In this document: in pieces, positions 24,096-32,185 of the stretch
How positions within the stretch are numbered: position 1 is the stretch's first letter
Layout of the letters: the number at the start of each line of letters is the position of its first letter
DNA from: Saccharomonospora azurea NA-128
GTDB taxonomy: Bacteria > Actinomycetota > Actinomycetes > Mycobacteriales > Pseudonocardiaceae
Assembly (NCBI RefSeq): GCF_000231055.2
Contig: NZ_CM001466.1
Coordinates: 4,631,620-4,695,619 of the forward strand
DNA length: 64,000 bases
Direction: 5' to 3'
Position numbers and translations under genes: made by a program
Notes under the pieces: model-generated
Told to the model about the DNA's origin: nothing
Databases searched by the model: none
Seen by the model: the letters and a program-made list of their open reading frames with translations, nothing else

Positions 24096-25329
24096 TCAGC
24101 AGATGGTGTCGAGGTCCACGGCGTCGGCCATCGCGCCGAAGCCCGCGTCGTTCGGGTGCAGGTTGTCCCCGCTGTCGTAGGCGGGCAGCAGGCGGGTCGG
24201 CTGCTCGGGATCCTGCATGACGGCGTCGAAGTCGACGACCGCGTCGAACTCGCCCGAGGTGCGGATCCACTCGTTGATCGCCTGCCGGTCGGCTTCACCG
24301 GCCTCGTTGTAGTAGAACGCGCCCTCGTACGGCAGAAGGGTCGCACCGACCACCTCGATGCCCGCGTCGTGCGCGCGGGCGATGAACTGCCGGTACACCG
24401 CGATGAGCTCGTCCGGTTCCAGGTCGCCCTGGGCGGCGCCGATGTCGTTGATGCCCTCCAACAGCACCACCGAGCGCACGCCGGGCCTGCTCAGCACGTC
24501 CCGCTCGAAGCGGGACATCGCGGAGTCGCCGTAGTCCAGATCGTCGGCCAGCAGCCGGTTGCCGCCGATGCCGCTGTTCAACACCCCGCACGGAGCGGCG
24601 TCGGTGCGCTCCAGCAACCGGTCGGCGACCTGGTCGGGATAGCGCATGTTCCCGTCCACTGTGGAGAACACGCCGTCGGTGATGGAGTCACCGAAGAACA
24701 CGACCGCTCCGTCGGTGTCGGCGGTGACGTCGATGCCCGCGAGGAAGTAGTAGGAGATGTCGAGCTCCGCGAACGCCGATCCCGGGTCGGTGGTCGCGTC
24801 GCCCTGTGCCGCGAACGACGTCGAGAAGCCCAGCGAGTGGAACGTCGTGGGCCCGGTCGGTCCGGGTAGGTAGGTGCTGACGACGAGGTCGGAGTCGTCC
24901 GGCACGGTGATGTCGACGGGATCGGAGAGCCAGTCCGCGCCCGCCGGGATGGTGACCGAGGTCCGGCCGTTGAACGTCACACAGCACGGCGTCGGGTTCG
25001 ACGTCGGGGGTGCCCGCGGCGTCGTCACCCCTGGGGGTCACGGTGACCGAACCGAGGGTGAGTGGGGCGTCGCCGTAGGCGTTGCTGAACCGCAGTCGCA
25101 CGGAGTCCCCGCCCACCGAGACGTGCGCGACCTGCCGCAGCGTGGTGTCGGTGAACCCGTCGAGGGACGGGCCTTCCGCAGCCGGCCCGGTCACGGCGGT
25201 GTGCCAGGTGCCGACCCAGTCGGCGTGGTTCGCCTGAGGATCGGCGTGGGCGGAGAGCGGGTTGACCAGGGCCAGCGAGGTGCATGCGACAAGCACACCC
25301 GCCGCGATCCGTGATCGAGTTCTCGACAT
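24096..25329 (-). pseudogene. Second secreted SGNH/GDSL esterase, frameshifted
   Basis: A tandem paralogue of the gene at 22635-23873. Translation from ATG 25329 gives a signal peptide (MSRTRSRIAAGVLVA to SAHA) and the N-terminal domain up to DVEPDAV, then leaves the frame; a second frame resumes at VTFNGRTSVTIPAG and runs to the end at 24096 with intact catalytic blocks (FFGDSITDG, NSGIGGNR, LEGINDIG, LHPND). Alignment with the intact paralogue places a net 2-base loss at about 24979-24987: four bases stand where the paralogue has six. All else is conserved, so the break is either recent or a sequence error. The intact product would be about 410 residues. Confidence 0.85.
24850..24920. repeat. 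71-bp segment identical between the two SGNH genes (copy 2)
   Basis: Identical to 23389-23459, in the same orientation and at the homologous position of the frameshifted copy. Confidence 0.9.
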
Positions 25330-25479
25330 GGAGGTCCCTTCGTGTCCGGCATCGGTGCTGCTCGCGGCGTGTCGCGGCAGCCCGGTGAGGCCAGTCACCA
25401 GGGATAGTGGATCAACGACAAGACGATCAAGGTGCTATTCACGTGTTCGATATCGGGAACCGGCGTCGAACGGCGTGCG

Positions 25480-26334
25480 TCAGTCCAGCAGCGTGCGCAG
25501 TTCCTCGACGAGTTCCCGCGCCCGCGCCAGATCCTCGGACGTCGGGCGTGACCGGCCGGTGGGCGCTCCGGCGGGCTCGCGTGGCGACGCGGCGTCGAGT
25601 GTGAGCGTCTCCGCGGTCTCCGAGACGTCGATGTCGAACACCACGCGGTCGGCCCGGTGCCAGGCGGAGAACCATTCCAGCGGACGTCCGTGCTGGTCGG
25701 CGGTCTCTCCTTCGAGCAGCAGCAGCGGAGTGCCGACCCCGATGTCCAACGCCGCGGCGAGGCGCTCGTCCGCCGCGACGGCGCGCACCTGACGCTGCCC
25801 GCTCACCGGGCGCAGCCCGTAGCGCTGCGAGAGAAGTCGGTGCAGGGAGGCGTCCACGAGGTCGTCGGCGTCCAGTTCGGACACTCGCGCGGCGGGCAGC
25901 CACGTTCGCACGTAGGACAGCGGTTCGTCGTCGACCAACCGGATCCGTTCGAGCTTCAGGCACGCCGAGGTGCCGAGCGACGCCCGCGCGGGGGCGGGCG
26001 GCGTCGCCTTCTCCAACCCCACGACGGTCGTCCTGATGTCGTGACCCCGCCGCGCGAACTGGTCGAACAGACCGGTCGCCCGCTGCACCAGCCTGCGGTA
26101 CTCGGTGGGCTCGGCCACCACCGTCGGCCTGCCCTGCCGCCGGATCACCAGGCCGTCGGCGGCGAGCCCGGCGACGGCCTGGCGAACGACACTGCGACCC
26201 ACACCGAAACGGGCGCAGAGCTCCGCTTCACTGGGCAGGGTCGATCCGGGCGGAAGGTCGTGCCCCACGATCTCCTGGCGCAACGACTCCGCGACCTGCT
26301 GGTGCAGCGGTCGGCCGTCCGTCCGGTCGAGCAT
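25480..26334 (-). CDS. GntR-family (UTRA) regulator of the four-carbon sugar-acid operon
   Basis: A 284-residue regulator with an N-terminal winged helix (PLHQQVAESLRQEIVG to RFGVGRSVVRQAVAGLAADGLV) and a UTRA ligand domain (LKLERIRLVDDEPLSYVRTWLP, TPLLLLEGETADQHGRPLEW). It lies 10 bases beyond the pdxA2-like gene as the last gene of the kdgT-DUF1537-pdxA2 unit, so it probably senses a substrate or intermediate of that pathway. The best operator candidate is the palindromic CTTGTACG region upstream of the transporter gene. Confidence 0.88.
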   Translation of the reverse strand: MLDRTDGRPLHQQVAESLRQEIVGHDLPPGSTLPSEAELCARFGVGRSVVRQAVAGLAADGLVIRRQGRPTVVAEPTEYRRLVQRATGLFDQFARRGHDIRTTVVGLEKATPPAPARASLGTSACLKLERIRLVDDEPLSYVRTWLPAARVSELDADDLVDASLHRLLSQRYGLRPVSGQRQVRAVAADERLAAALDIGVGTPLLLLEGETADQHGRPLEWFSAWHRADRVVFDIDVSETAETLTLDAASPREPAGAPTGRSRPTSEDLARARELVEELRTLLD

Positions 26335-26344
26335 GGCGGGAAGT

Positions 26345-27388
26345 CTACGAGACCTCGCCGGCGCGGGCGGTCGCCCACACCTCGTGCCACGCGGGCGCCA
26401 GTTCCGCGGCCCTGCGGGTGGCGAGCACCAGGCTGGCCTCCCGCGCGATGCCCTTGCCCGCGATGTCGAACGCGGTGCCGTGGTCCACCGACACGCGGAC
26501 GACGGGCAGGCCGACCGTGATGTTGACGCCGTCGTCGCCGTAGACGGCCTTGAACGGCGCGTGGCCCTGGTCGTGGTAGCACACGACCACGAACTTCCAC
26601 TTGCCCTTGACCGCGGCGGGGATCAACGCGTCGGCGGGCAGCGGGCCCACGGCGTTGATGCCCGCGGCCCGGGCCCGCTCCACGGCGGGGGCGAGCACGT
26701 CGGCGTCCTCGTCGCCGAACAGGCGGTTCTCCCCGGCGTGGGGGTTCAGCCCCGCAAGGCCGATCGCTTCGTCGGGGCGGCCGAGCGCCCGGGCGAACGA
26801 TCCGACGAGGCGCAGCACGCTGTCGGTGCGTTCCGGGGTCACGCCCGCGATCGCGTCGCGCAGCGAGACGTGCGTGGTGAGGTGGAAGAAGTACAGCTCT
26901 CCGGCCGAGAGCACCAGGCTGAAGTTCTTCACCCCGAACTCGTGGGCCAGAAGCTCGGTGTGGCCGGGCCAGTTGTGCCCGCCCGCGTGCATCGCGGCCT
27001 TGTTCAGCGGCGCCGTGACGATGCCGGCCACCCGGCCTTCACGGGCGAGGGCGCAGGCGGTCATGACGAACCGGGCGGCGGCGTCACCCGCGCGCGGGTC
27101 GAGCTCACCGTAGGGCACGTCGCCGAGGTCGGGGCCGTCCTGGATCACCTCGACGAGCGCCGGATCGCCGGTGGCGGCCTCGGGCGAGTCGACGACGCGC
27201 ACACTGTCGGGGCTCCTGCCGAGCACCTCGGCCGCCTTGCGGAGCGCGGCGGCGTCGCCGATCACCACGGGCTTGCAGACCGTGCGCAGGTCGGGGTGGT
27301 CGAGCAGCGTCCGGACGGTGATCTCCGGTCCGATCCCGGCGACGTCGCCCAGGGTGAGGGCGAGCGTGGGCAGCTGCTGGTCGTTCAC
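26345..27388 (-). CDS. pdxA2: PdxA2-type four-carbon acid sugar 4-phosphate dehydrogenase
   Basis: A 347-residue NAD-dependent decarboxylating dehydrogenase of the PdxA family. Metal-binding His motifs are present in HNWPGHTELLA, CYHDQGHAP and SVDHGTAFDIAG, with the N-terminal LTLGDVAGIGPEI. Next to a DUF1537 kinase and a sugar-acid transporter it is better read as PdxA2 (D-threonate or D-erythronate 4-phosphate dehydrogenase, giving dihydroxyacetone phosphate) than as the pyridoxine enzyme. The GTG start at 27388 has AAGGAG five bases upstream and begins two bases after the kinase stop. Threonate versus erythronate cannot be told from sequence. Confidence 0.88.
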   Translation of the reverse strand: MNDQQLPTLALTLGDVAGIGPEITVRTLLDHPDLRTVCKPVVIGDAAALRKAAEVLGRSPDSVRVVDSPEAATGDPALVEVIQDGPDLGDVPYGELDPRAGDAAARFVMTACALAREGRVAGIVTAPLNKAAMHAGGHNWPGHTELLAHEFGVKNFSLVLSAGELYFFHLTTHVSLRDAIAGVTPERTDSVLRLVGSFARALGRPDEAIGLAGLNPHAGENRLFGDEDADVLAPAVERARAAGINAVGPLPADALIPAAVKGKWKFVVVCYHDQGHAPFKAVYGDDGVNITVGLPVVRVSVDHGTAFDIAGKGIAREASLVLATRRAAELAPAWHEVWATARAGEVS

Positions 27389-27390
27389 CG

Positions 27391-28587
27391 TTACTCCTTG
27401 TCGTTTCGAGGTCGTTGCCGAGTTGTCCCGACCGCGTGCGCGGCCTCCGTCAACACGTCCGGTCCGCCGAAGCCGCCTGCCTTCGTGGCCACGGGGAGTC
27501 CCGCGTTCGGACCGCCCACCACGGTGCCGAGGGGCACCCCGGGGGCCACGTGCCCGGTCACCCGGATCCCGGTGCCGCCGAGTGCGGAGAGCACGGCGCG
27601 GGCACCGTCGCCACCGGTGGCCACCAGCCCTGCGATCTCCCCCTCCCGCACGAGCTGTGCCGTGAGCGCGCCGAGCCGGGCCGACACGACGTCCGCCCGC
27701 AGGCTGCCGTCCCCGCGCTCCGGCGCCTGGAGCAGCAACACCTCCGGGCGCTGCGCCGCGGTGGCCAGCGCCGTGCCGGTGAACTCGGCCCATGCGGCGT
27801 CGTCGAGCACCTGCCGGGATGTGGGCGCCAGCGTCGGCACACCGGAGGCGCGCAGCCGGGCGGCCTGCTCGGCGGTCGCCGAATGCAGTGTGGTCACGAC
27901 GACCAAGGCGGTTCCCGCCGGCTCTCTCCAGTGCCGGGCCAGCGGGGCGGCCAGCCCTGCCGAGCCGACGGCGACGGCGTGGTCACCGAGCGCCGCCGTC
28001 AGGGCGGCGACACGGTCGAGGTCGTGGTCGTCGGCGGCGTCGACGACCACGACCCGGCTTCCCGTGGCCCGTGCCTCGCGCGCCCACTCGTCGGGGTGGC
28101 GCTCCGGGGCGAGGCGGAGCAGGGGAGCGTCGAGCAACGTCGGTACGTGACTGCACGTCACGGGTGTCACGGGGTCACGCCCCACCGAGGTGTCCGCCAC
28201 GGGCGTGCCGTCGACCAGCAGCGTGCCGTCCACGAGTGTCCGGCCCACGGCGGGGAACGCGGGACACACCACGGCGATCACTTCGGGCCCGAGGGCGTCG
28301 AGCACCGCGTCGATCTCGGCGCGCACCGGGCCGCGCACCGTCGAGTCGATCTTCTTGTAGAGCCGGGGGACACCGGCGCCGAGGAATTCGGCGGTGGCGT
28401 CGCGGACGCGCTGCGCCGCCTCGGCGGGGTCGAGGGCGCGGGAGTCGGTGGTCACCGCCACGACCTCCGCCGTGCTCGTCCCGGTGTGCAGCAGCAGTTC
28501 GGAGGTCCAGCCGGCCTCGGTGAACTGCAGCGCGGTGTCCCCCGCGCCCGTGAGGTCGTCGGCGATCACCGCCACCTGCGGTGTCAT
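27391..28587 (-). CDS. Four-carbon acid sugar kinase (DUF1537 family)
   Basis: A 398-residue ATP-dependent kinase. The N-terminal substrate domain starts VAVIADDLTGAGDTALQF with later YKKIDSTVRGPVRAE; the C-terminal nucleotide domain has LVATGGDGARAVL and the closing GPNAGLPVATKAGGFGG motif. Characterised DUF1537 kinases paired with PdxA2 phosphorylate D-threonate, D-erythronate or related acids (DtnK, DenK). The start overlaps the stop of the transporter gene by 4 nt and the stop nearly touches the pdxA2 start, so all three are co-translated. It supplies the 4-phosphate that the dehydrogenase uses. Confidence 0.9.
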   Translation of the reverse strand: MTPQVAVIADDLTGAGDTALQFTEAGWTSELLLHTGTSTAEVVAVTTDSRALDPAEAAQRVRDATAEFLGAGVPRLYKKIDSTVRGPVRAEIDAVLDALGPEVIAVVCPAFPAVGRTLVDGTLLVDGTPVADTSVGRDPVTPVTCSHVPTLLDAPLLRLAPERHPDEWAREARATGSRVVVVDAADDHDLDRVAALTAALGDHAVAVGSAGLAAPLARHWREPAGTALVVVTTLHSATAEQAARLRASGVPTLAPTSRQVLDDAAWAEFTGTALATAAQRPEVLLLQAPERGDGSLRADVVSARLGALTAQLVREGEIAGLVATGGDGARAVLSALGGTGIRVTGHVAPGVPLGTVVGGPNAGLPVATKAGGFGGPDVLTEAAHAVGTTRQRPRNDKE

Positions 28588-29582
28588 GACGGCTCCACCT
28601 GCGGGGTGGCGGTCGTCTTCAGTGCCCCGGCGCGTTTGAGGACGTACGAAGCGATCAGGGGAGCGAGGATGGCCGTCACCAGCACCGACGACGCCACCTG
28701 TGCGGTCGCCGTCCCCACGTACTCGGCGAACTTCGGGTCGGCCGAGGCGACGATGGCCGGGGTGGCGACGGCGTTGCCCGCCGTCGTGCCCGCCGCGAAG
28801 CCGAGGCCGGACTGCTTGCCGCGGCGCAGGATGAACCGGTAGCCCAGGTAGACGAGGAAGCCGGTGAACGGCGCCACCACGAGGCCCACGAGGATGCCGG
28901 TCAGGCCACCCGTGACCACGTCACCGAGGTTGATGCCGGTGCCCAGCGCGAACGCGAAGAACGGGATGACGATGTTGGGCACGGGATCCATCACCCGGCG
29001 CCATTCCGCGTCGATGTTGCCGATGAGCACGCCCAGCAGGAACGGGACGATGGCCGCGATCAGGTCCGTCACCGGGATGTCGCCGAAGCCGGACGCGCCG
29101 AGGAAGAGCAGGGTCAGGAACGGGCCGTCGTTCACCGCGCTCGCCATGTAGGCGCCGCGGTCGCGCGCGTCGCCGTACTGTCCCGCGAAGGCGAGCCACA
29201 GCCCGCCGTTGCTGTTGTCGATGCAGGCGAGCAGGCCGAGCAGTGAGACGCCGAGGATGCCGTCGAGCCCGACGAAGACGCCGAGCAGCACCACGAGAGC
29301 CGCCGGGATGAGGCTCTTCATGACCAGCACGGTGCCCGCGTGTGCGAGGACGGGTCCGCTCGACCGGGCCGAGACCTGCATACCGGTCGCGAAGATCAGC
29401 AGTGCGATGAGCGGGGTGGCGCTGTCCTTGAACAGGCCCGTGGTGAAGCTACCGATCTCCAGCGCTCCCGGCGCCAGCGTCGCGACGAGCGTGCCCAGAA
29501 CCAGCGGGATGAGCATGAGCCCACCCGGGATTCGTTGCATCGTGGCGAACAGCGGGACTCGGGAGGTCTCCGTACTGCTCAT
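28584..29582 (-). CDS. KdgT-family sugar-acid permease
   Basis: A 332-residue inner-membrane transporter of the 2-keto-3-deoxygluconate permease family with about ten helices. Recognisable segments are RIPGGLMLIPLVLG, KDSATPLIALLIFATGMQ, LLACIDNSNGGLWLAFAGQY and AAGTTAGNAVATPAIVA. The ATG at 29582 has AAGGAGG five bases upstream. As the first gene of the DUF1537-PdxA2 operon it probably imports D-threonate, D-erythronate or a similar four-carbon acid by cation symport. It begins about 42 bases after a palindromic operator candidate. Confidence 0.87.
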   Translation of the reverse strand: MSSTETSRVPLFATMQRIPGGLMLIPLVLGTLVATLAPGALEIGSFTTGLFKDSATPLIALLIFATGMQVSARSSGPVLAHAGTVLVMKSLIPAALVVLLGVFVGLDGILGVSLLGLLACIDNSNGGLWLAFAGQYGDARDRGAYMASAVNDGPFLTLLFLGASGFGDIPVTDLIAAIVPFLLGVLIGNIDAEWRRVMDPVPNIVIPFFAFALGTGINLGDVVTGGLTGILVGLVVAPFTGFLVYLGYRFILRRGKQSGLGFAAGTTAGNAVATPAIVASADPKFAEYVGTATAQVASSVLVTAILAPLIASYVLKRAGALKTTATPQVEPS

Positions 29583-29623
29583 GCCGGCCTCCTTGTCGGC
29601 AGTGCGGCACCGAAGGCGCCGAA

Positions 29624-29650
29624 CTTGTACGTATCGCTTGTCCGTACAAG
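29624..29650. promoter_or_regulatory. Palindromic operator candidate upstream of the sugar-acid operon
   Basis: CTTGTACG (29624-29631) and CGTACAAG (29643-29650) form a perfect 8-bp inverted repeat with an 11-base spacer. The right half is also part of a near-perfect 14-bp palindrome CTTGTCCGTACAAG (29637-29650). Position 42 bases before the kdgT-like start and the TTGT/ACAA arms fit a GntR-family site, probably for the regulator at 25480-26334. The rest of 29583-29881 holds no gene. Confidence 0.5.
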
Positions 29651-29881
29651 ATGACACAGGGGTTGCCGAGGACTGCACGCGACCCCACCGAAACCGTGCT
29701 TCACGGTAGGGCGGGAGGTCCCGAGAAGGCCGCGCGAAGGCCGCGGACGTGACCAGCGCGGCAGCACCCGGAGTGCCCGAAACGCCCGATAGCCACGTTT
29801 GGGTGAACACCCGCTCGGGTAATTGCTGAGCGGCCCGGTGAACCGCCGGGCGGTACTACGTGTGACTTTCTCGGAGCGTCC

Positions 29882-30355
29882 ATGGAATGGGAACTGGGAT
29901 CCGTGGATCCCGTCGTGCGGGGACTGCGGAACTACGTTCGCAATGTCGTGGAAACCCTCGGGCTCACCGGTGACTCCTCCTTTGTGCAGTCGGAGCCGTT
30001 GAGCCTGTACCTGGCGGTGGACGGGCACCTTCCCGGCTATCCGAACCGCGACGTCGCACTCCTGTGGGACGAGGAGCGAGGCTGGGCCGGCGCGCTGGAG
30101 ACCGGCTGTGGCGAGGACCTCATCGTCGTGAGCTACCTCGGCGGCGACCCGCTCCCCCAGCCGGAGGTCGTCGCGACCTACACGGCGGCACTGCTGCGGG
30201 GAGAGGCGCCGGGCCGGTCGGAGCCGCCCGCGTTCCCGGGCGCGGAAGTGCGCCGCGGGTTGCGGTGGATGGCGCGGATGCCGGACCTCGCCGGTTCGTC
30301 GGCGGGGCGGCGCGGGGACCTGCCGAACGCTCCGGTCCCGGCCAGGGCCAGCTGA
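29882..30355 (+). CDS. DUF6292-like protein
   Basis: A 157-residue cytosolic protein. VRGLRNYVRNVVETLGL, the YLAVDGHLPGYPNRDVALLWDEERGWAGALET core and VSYLGGDPLPQPEVVATYT resemble the DUF6292 family of Pseudonocardiaceae; the assignment is from memory. GGAG lies five bases before ATG 29882. The tail after residue about 105 is low in conservation and basic. It is divergent from the sugar-acid operon and convergent with the amidohydrolase. Function unknown. Confidence 0.7.
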   Translation: MEWELGSVDPVVRGLRNYVRNVVETLGLTGDSSFVQSEPLSLYLAVDGHLPGYPNRDVALLWDEERGWAGALETGCGEDLIVVSYLGGDPLPQPEVVATYTAALLRGEAPGRSEPPAFPGAEVRRGLRWMARMPDLAGSSAGRRGDLPNAPVPARAS

Positions 30356-30365
30356 GCGACGTCGA

Positions 30366-31916
30366 TCACCCGGTCATCGGGGTGCAGCAACGGAGCGTCG
30401 AGCGAGTCGAGCCGAGGGGAACGTCCTCCTGCGCGGCACGTTCGATGTCGTCGAACAACCGCTGCCGCTCGGCGGGCCCGTGGTGCCTGCCGCGAGCGAC
30501 CACCGCGTGAATCCTGCGCGTGTGCGTGATGTCGGCGAGCGGATCGGCGTCGAGGACCAGCAGATCGGCTTTCGCCCCGGCGGTGAGCGTGCCGGCGTCG
30601 GTCAGGCCCGCGCAGCGTGCCGCGTCGCGGGTGGCGGCCAGTAACGCCCGAGCCGGTGACAGGCCCGCGCGCACCAACAGCTCCAGCTCGTCGTGCGTGG
30701 CCAGACCGGGGAAGACGTACGCGGCCCCGCTGTCGGTGCCGGTACCGAGGGGTGCACCGTCGGCCGCGAGGTCGCCGACGAGCTCCAGGCGGGCGTCGAG
30801 ATAGGCGAGTTCGAGCTCCGCGCGTTCCGGTGTCCACTCCGGCCACGCGCGGGCCATGGCCTCCCACTCCTGCCGGATCGTGGCGGGCAGCCACCGCGCG
30901 GCCAACTCCTGCGTCTCCTCGTCGTCGAGGAACCGGCTCGGATGGCGTGCGTAGGCGGACTCGACGGCGAACGTGGGGACGTGCCAGGCGCCGTGCTCGA
31001 CGAACAACCCGGCGAGGTCGGCGGCCCGGCCGCGGTCGTAGGTCTGGAACACCTCGCGTTCGAGCAACGCGGCCCGCCGCCCCCACCACTGTGGATCGGC
31101 GGGGTCGTCGGGGAGTGCGGCGAGGTGCTCGAAGTGCTCCTCGGCCCGCCGCGACGTCGACAGGTGCATGCCGTAGTTGTGCTCGACGGAGCGCTGCCCC
31201 CGGCGCACGACCTCCTGCACCGGCAGCAGGGACGGACTGTGGCCCGCGAAGGGCAACCCGACGCGCGCGGCGTGCGTGGCGATGGCGGCGTGCTCGTCGG
31301 AGTGCAGGAACGAGTACACCTTGAGCAGGTCGGCTCCCTCGCCGCTGGCGCGATCCGCGGCGTCCCGGGCGTCGTCGTCGGTGTCGATGAGCGTGGCGCC
31401 GGGGACGGGGGAATCCGGACCGTCGAGCGTGTTGCTCGCCACCACCATGCGCGGTCCGGCGAGCTCACCGCGCTCGATGCGACGACGGACGGCGTGGGTC
31501 GCCTCCGAACCTCGCATCTCGCGGACTCCCGTGACGCCGTGCACGAGCTGCAGCGCCGGCACCGTCGGGGTGACGTCGCTGGAGTGAGTGTGCAGGTCCC
31601 ACAGGCCCGGAATCACGTAGCGGCCCGAACAGTCGACGACCCGCAGGCCCGGGATGTCGGGCAGGCTCTCGCCACGGTTCCACCGTCCGATCGCCACGAC
31701 GCGGTCGCCGCTGATCACGATGCTGGTGCCTGGTCTCGCCGGTGCGCCGGTGCCGTCGAACACGGTGGCGTCGCGCAGCAGGAGTGCCCCGGCGTTGTCG
31801 GGTCCGGCGTTCTCGGTGGCGGCCACCGCCACGGACCCGCCACGGCCGAGGGTGGCCGCCGCGACGACACCACTGCTCAACCAGGCCAGGAACGAGCGCC
31901 TGTCGAAACCGTTCAT
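30366..31916 (-). CDS. Tat-exported amidohydrolase-family protein
   Basis: A 516-residue secreted amidohydrolase. MNGFDRRSFLAWLSSGVVA is a Tat signal with the twin Arg. The metal-dependent hydrolase fold has PGLWDLHTHSSD (HxH), LKVYSF (the metal-bridging Lys), GHSPS and VEHNY (His ligands) and GTGTDSGAAYVFPG (late Asp). The closing block AKADLLVLDADPLADI is typical of imidazolonepropionase-like prolidases and related enzymes. ATG 31916 has GGAGG nine bases upstream; an earlier in-frame start would bury the twin-Arg motif. Substrate unknown; peptides or cyclic amides are possible. Confidence 0.85.
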   Translation of the reverse strand: MNGFDRRSFLAWLSSGVVAAATLGRGGSVAVAATENAGPDNAGALLLRDATVFDGTGAPARPGTSIVISGDRVVAIGRWNRGESLPDIPGLRVVDCSGRYVIPGLWDLHTHSSDVTPTVPALQLVHGVTGVREMRGSEATHAVRRRIERGELAGPRMVVASNTLDGPDSPVPGATLIDTDDDARDAADRASGEGADLLKVYSFLHSDEHAAIATHAARVGLPFAGHSPSLLPVQEVVRRGQRSVEHNYGMHLSTSRRAEEHFEHLAALPDDPADPQWWGRRAALLEREVFQTYDRGRAADLAGLFVEHGAWHVPTFAVESAYARHPSRFLDDEETQELAARWLPATIRQEWEAMARAWPEWTPERAELELAYLDARLELVGDLAADGAPLGTGTDSGAAYVFPGLATHDELELLVRAGLSPARALLAATRDAARCAGLTDAGTLTAGAKADLLVLDADPLADITHTRRIHAVVARGRHHGPAERQRLFDDIERAAQEDVPLGSTRSTLRCCTPMTG

Positions 31917-31999
31917 CGCGCGGCACCTCCGAGGTGAGACCGACACGGTGCCACGGTCGTCCTGGACGATCAACCGCTAGCCAGCCCGCACAGACAACG

Positions 32000-32032
32000 G
32001 GGCGGGCACTCCCGCGTGGGAAGTGCCCGCCC
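32000..32032 (-). terminator. Hairpin terminator after the NSS transporter operon
   Basis: GGGCGGGCACT (32000-32010) pairs perfectly with AGTGCCCGCCC (32022-32032), 36 bases past the stop of the small subunit gene; the loop adds CCC/GGG pairing. Confidence 0.75.
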
Positions 32033-32068
32033 TCGTCGTCTCCGGCCCCACGACCGGGCCCGCTCCCG

Positions 32069-32185
32069 TCAGGCGTCGTCGTCGCGACGGTCCGGATGCC
32101 GTCGCAGGCGCAGGATCGCCAGCACGAGGCCACCCCACACGAGTCCGATGGAGACGATGAGCATCACGATGGCACTCGTCGACAT
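32069..32185 (-). CDS. metS: MetS-type small subunit of the NSS transporter (38 residues)
   Basis: A 38-residue single-pass membrane protein: MSTSAIVMLIVSIGLVWGGL then VLAILRLRRH and an acidic end. The ATG shares one base with the stop of the NSS transporter gene (TGATG), and GGAGG lies just upstream. In Corynebacterium glutamicum the NSS methionine/alanine transporter MetP needs such a small subunit, MetS. Position, size and helix-plus-RLRRHP tail match that family. Too short for most gene callers. Confidence 0.85.
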   Translation of the reverse strand: MSTSAIVMLIVSIGLVWGGLVLAILRLRRHPDRRDDDA

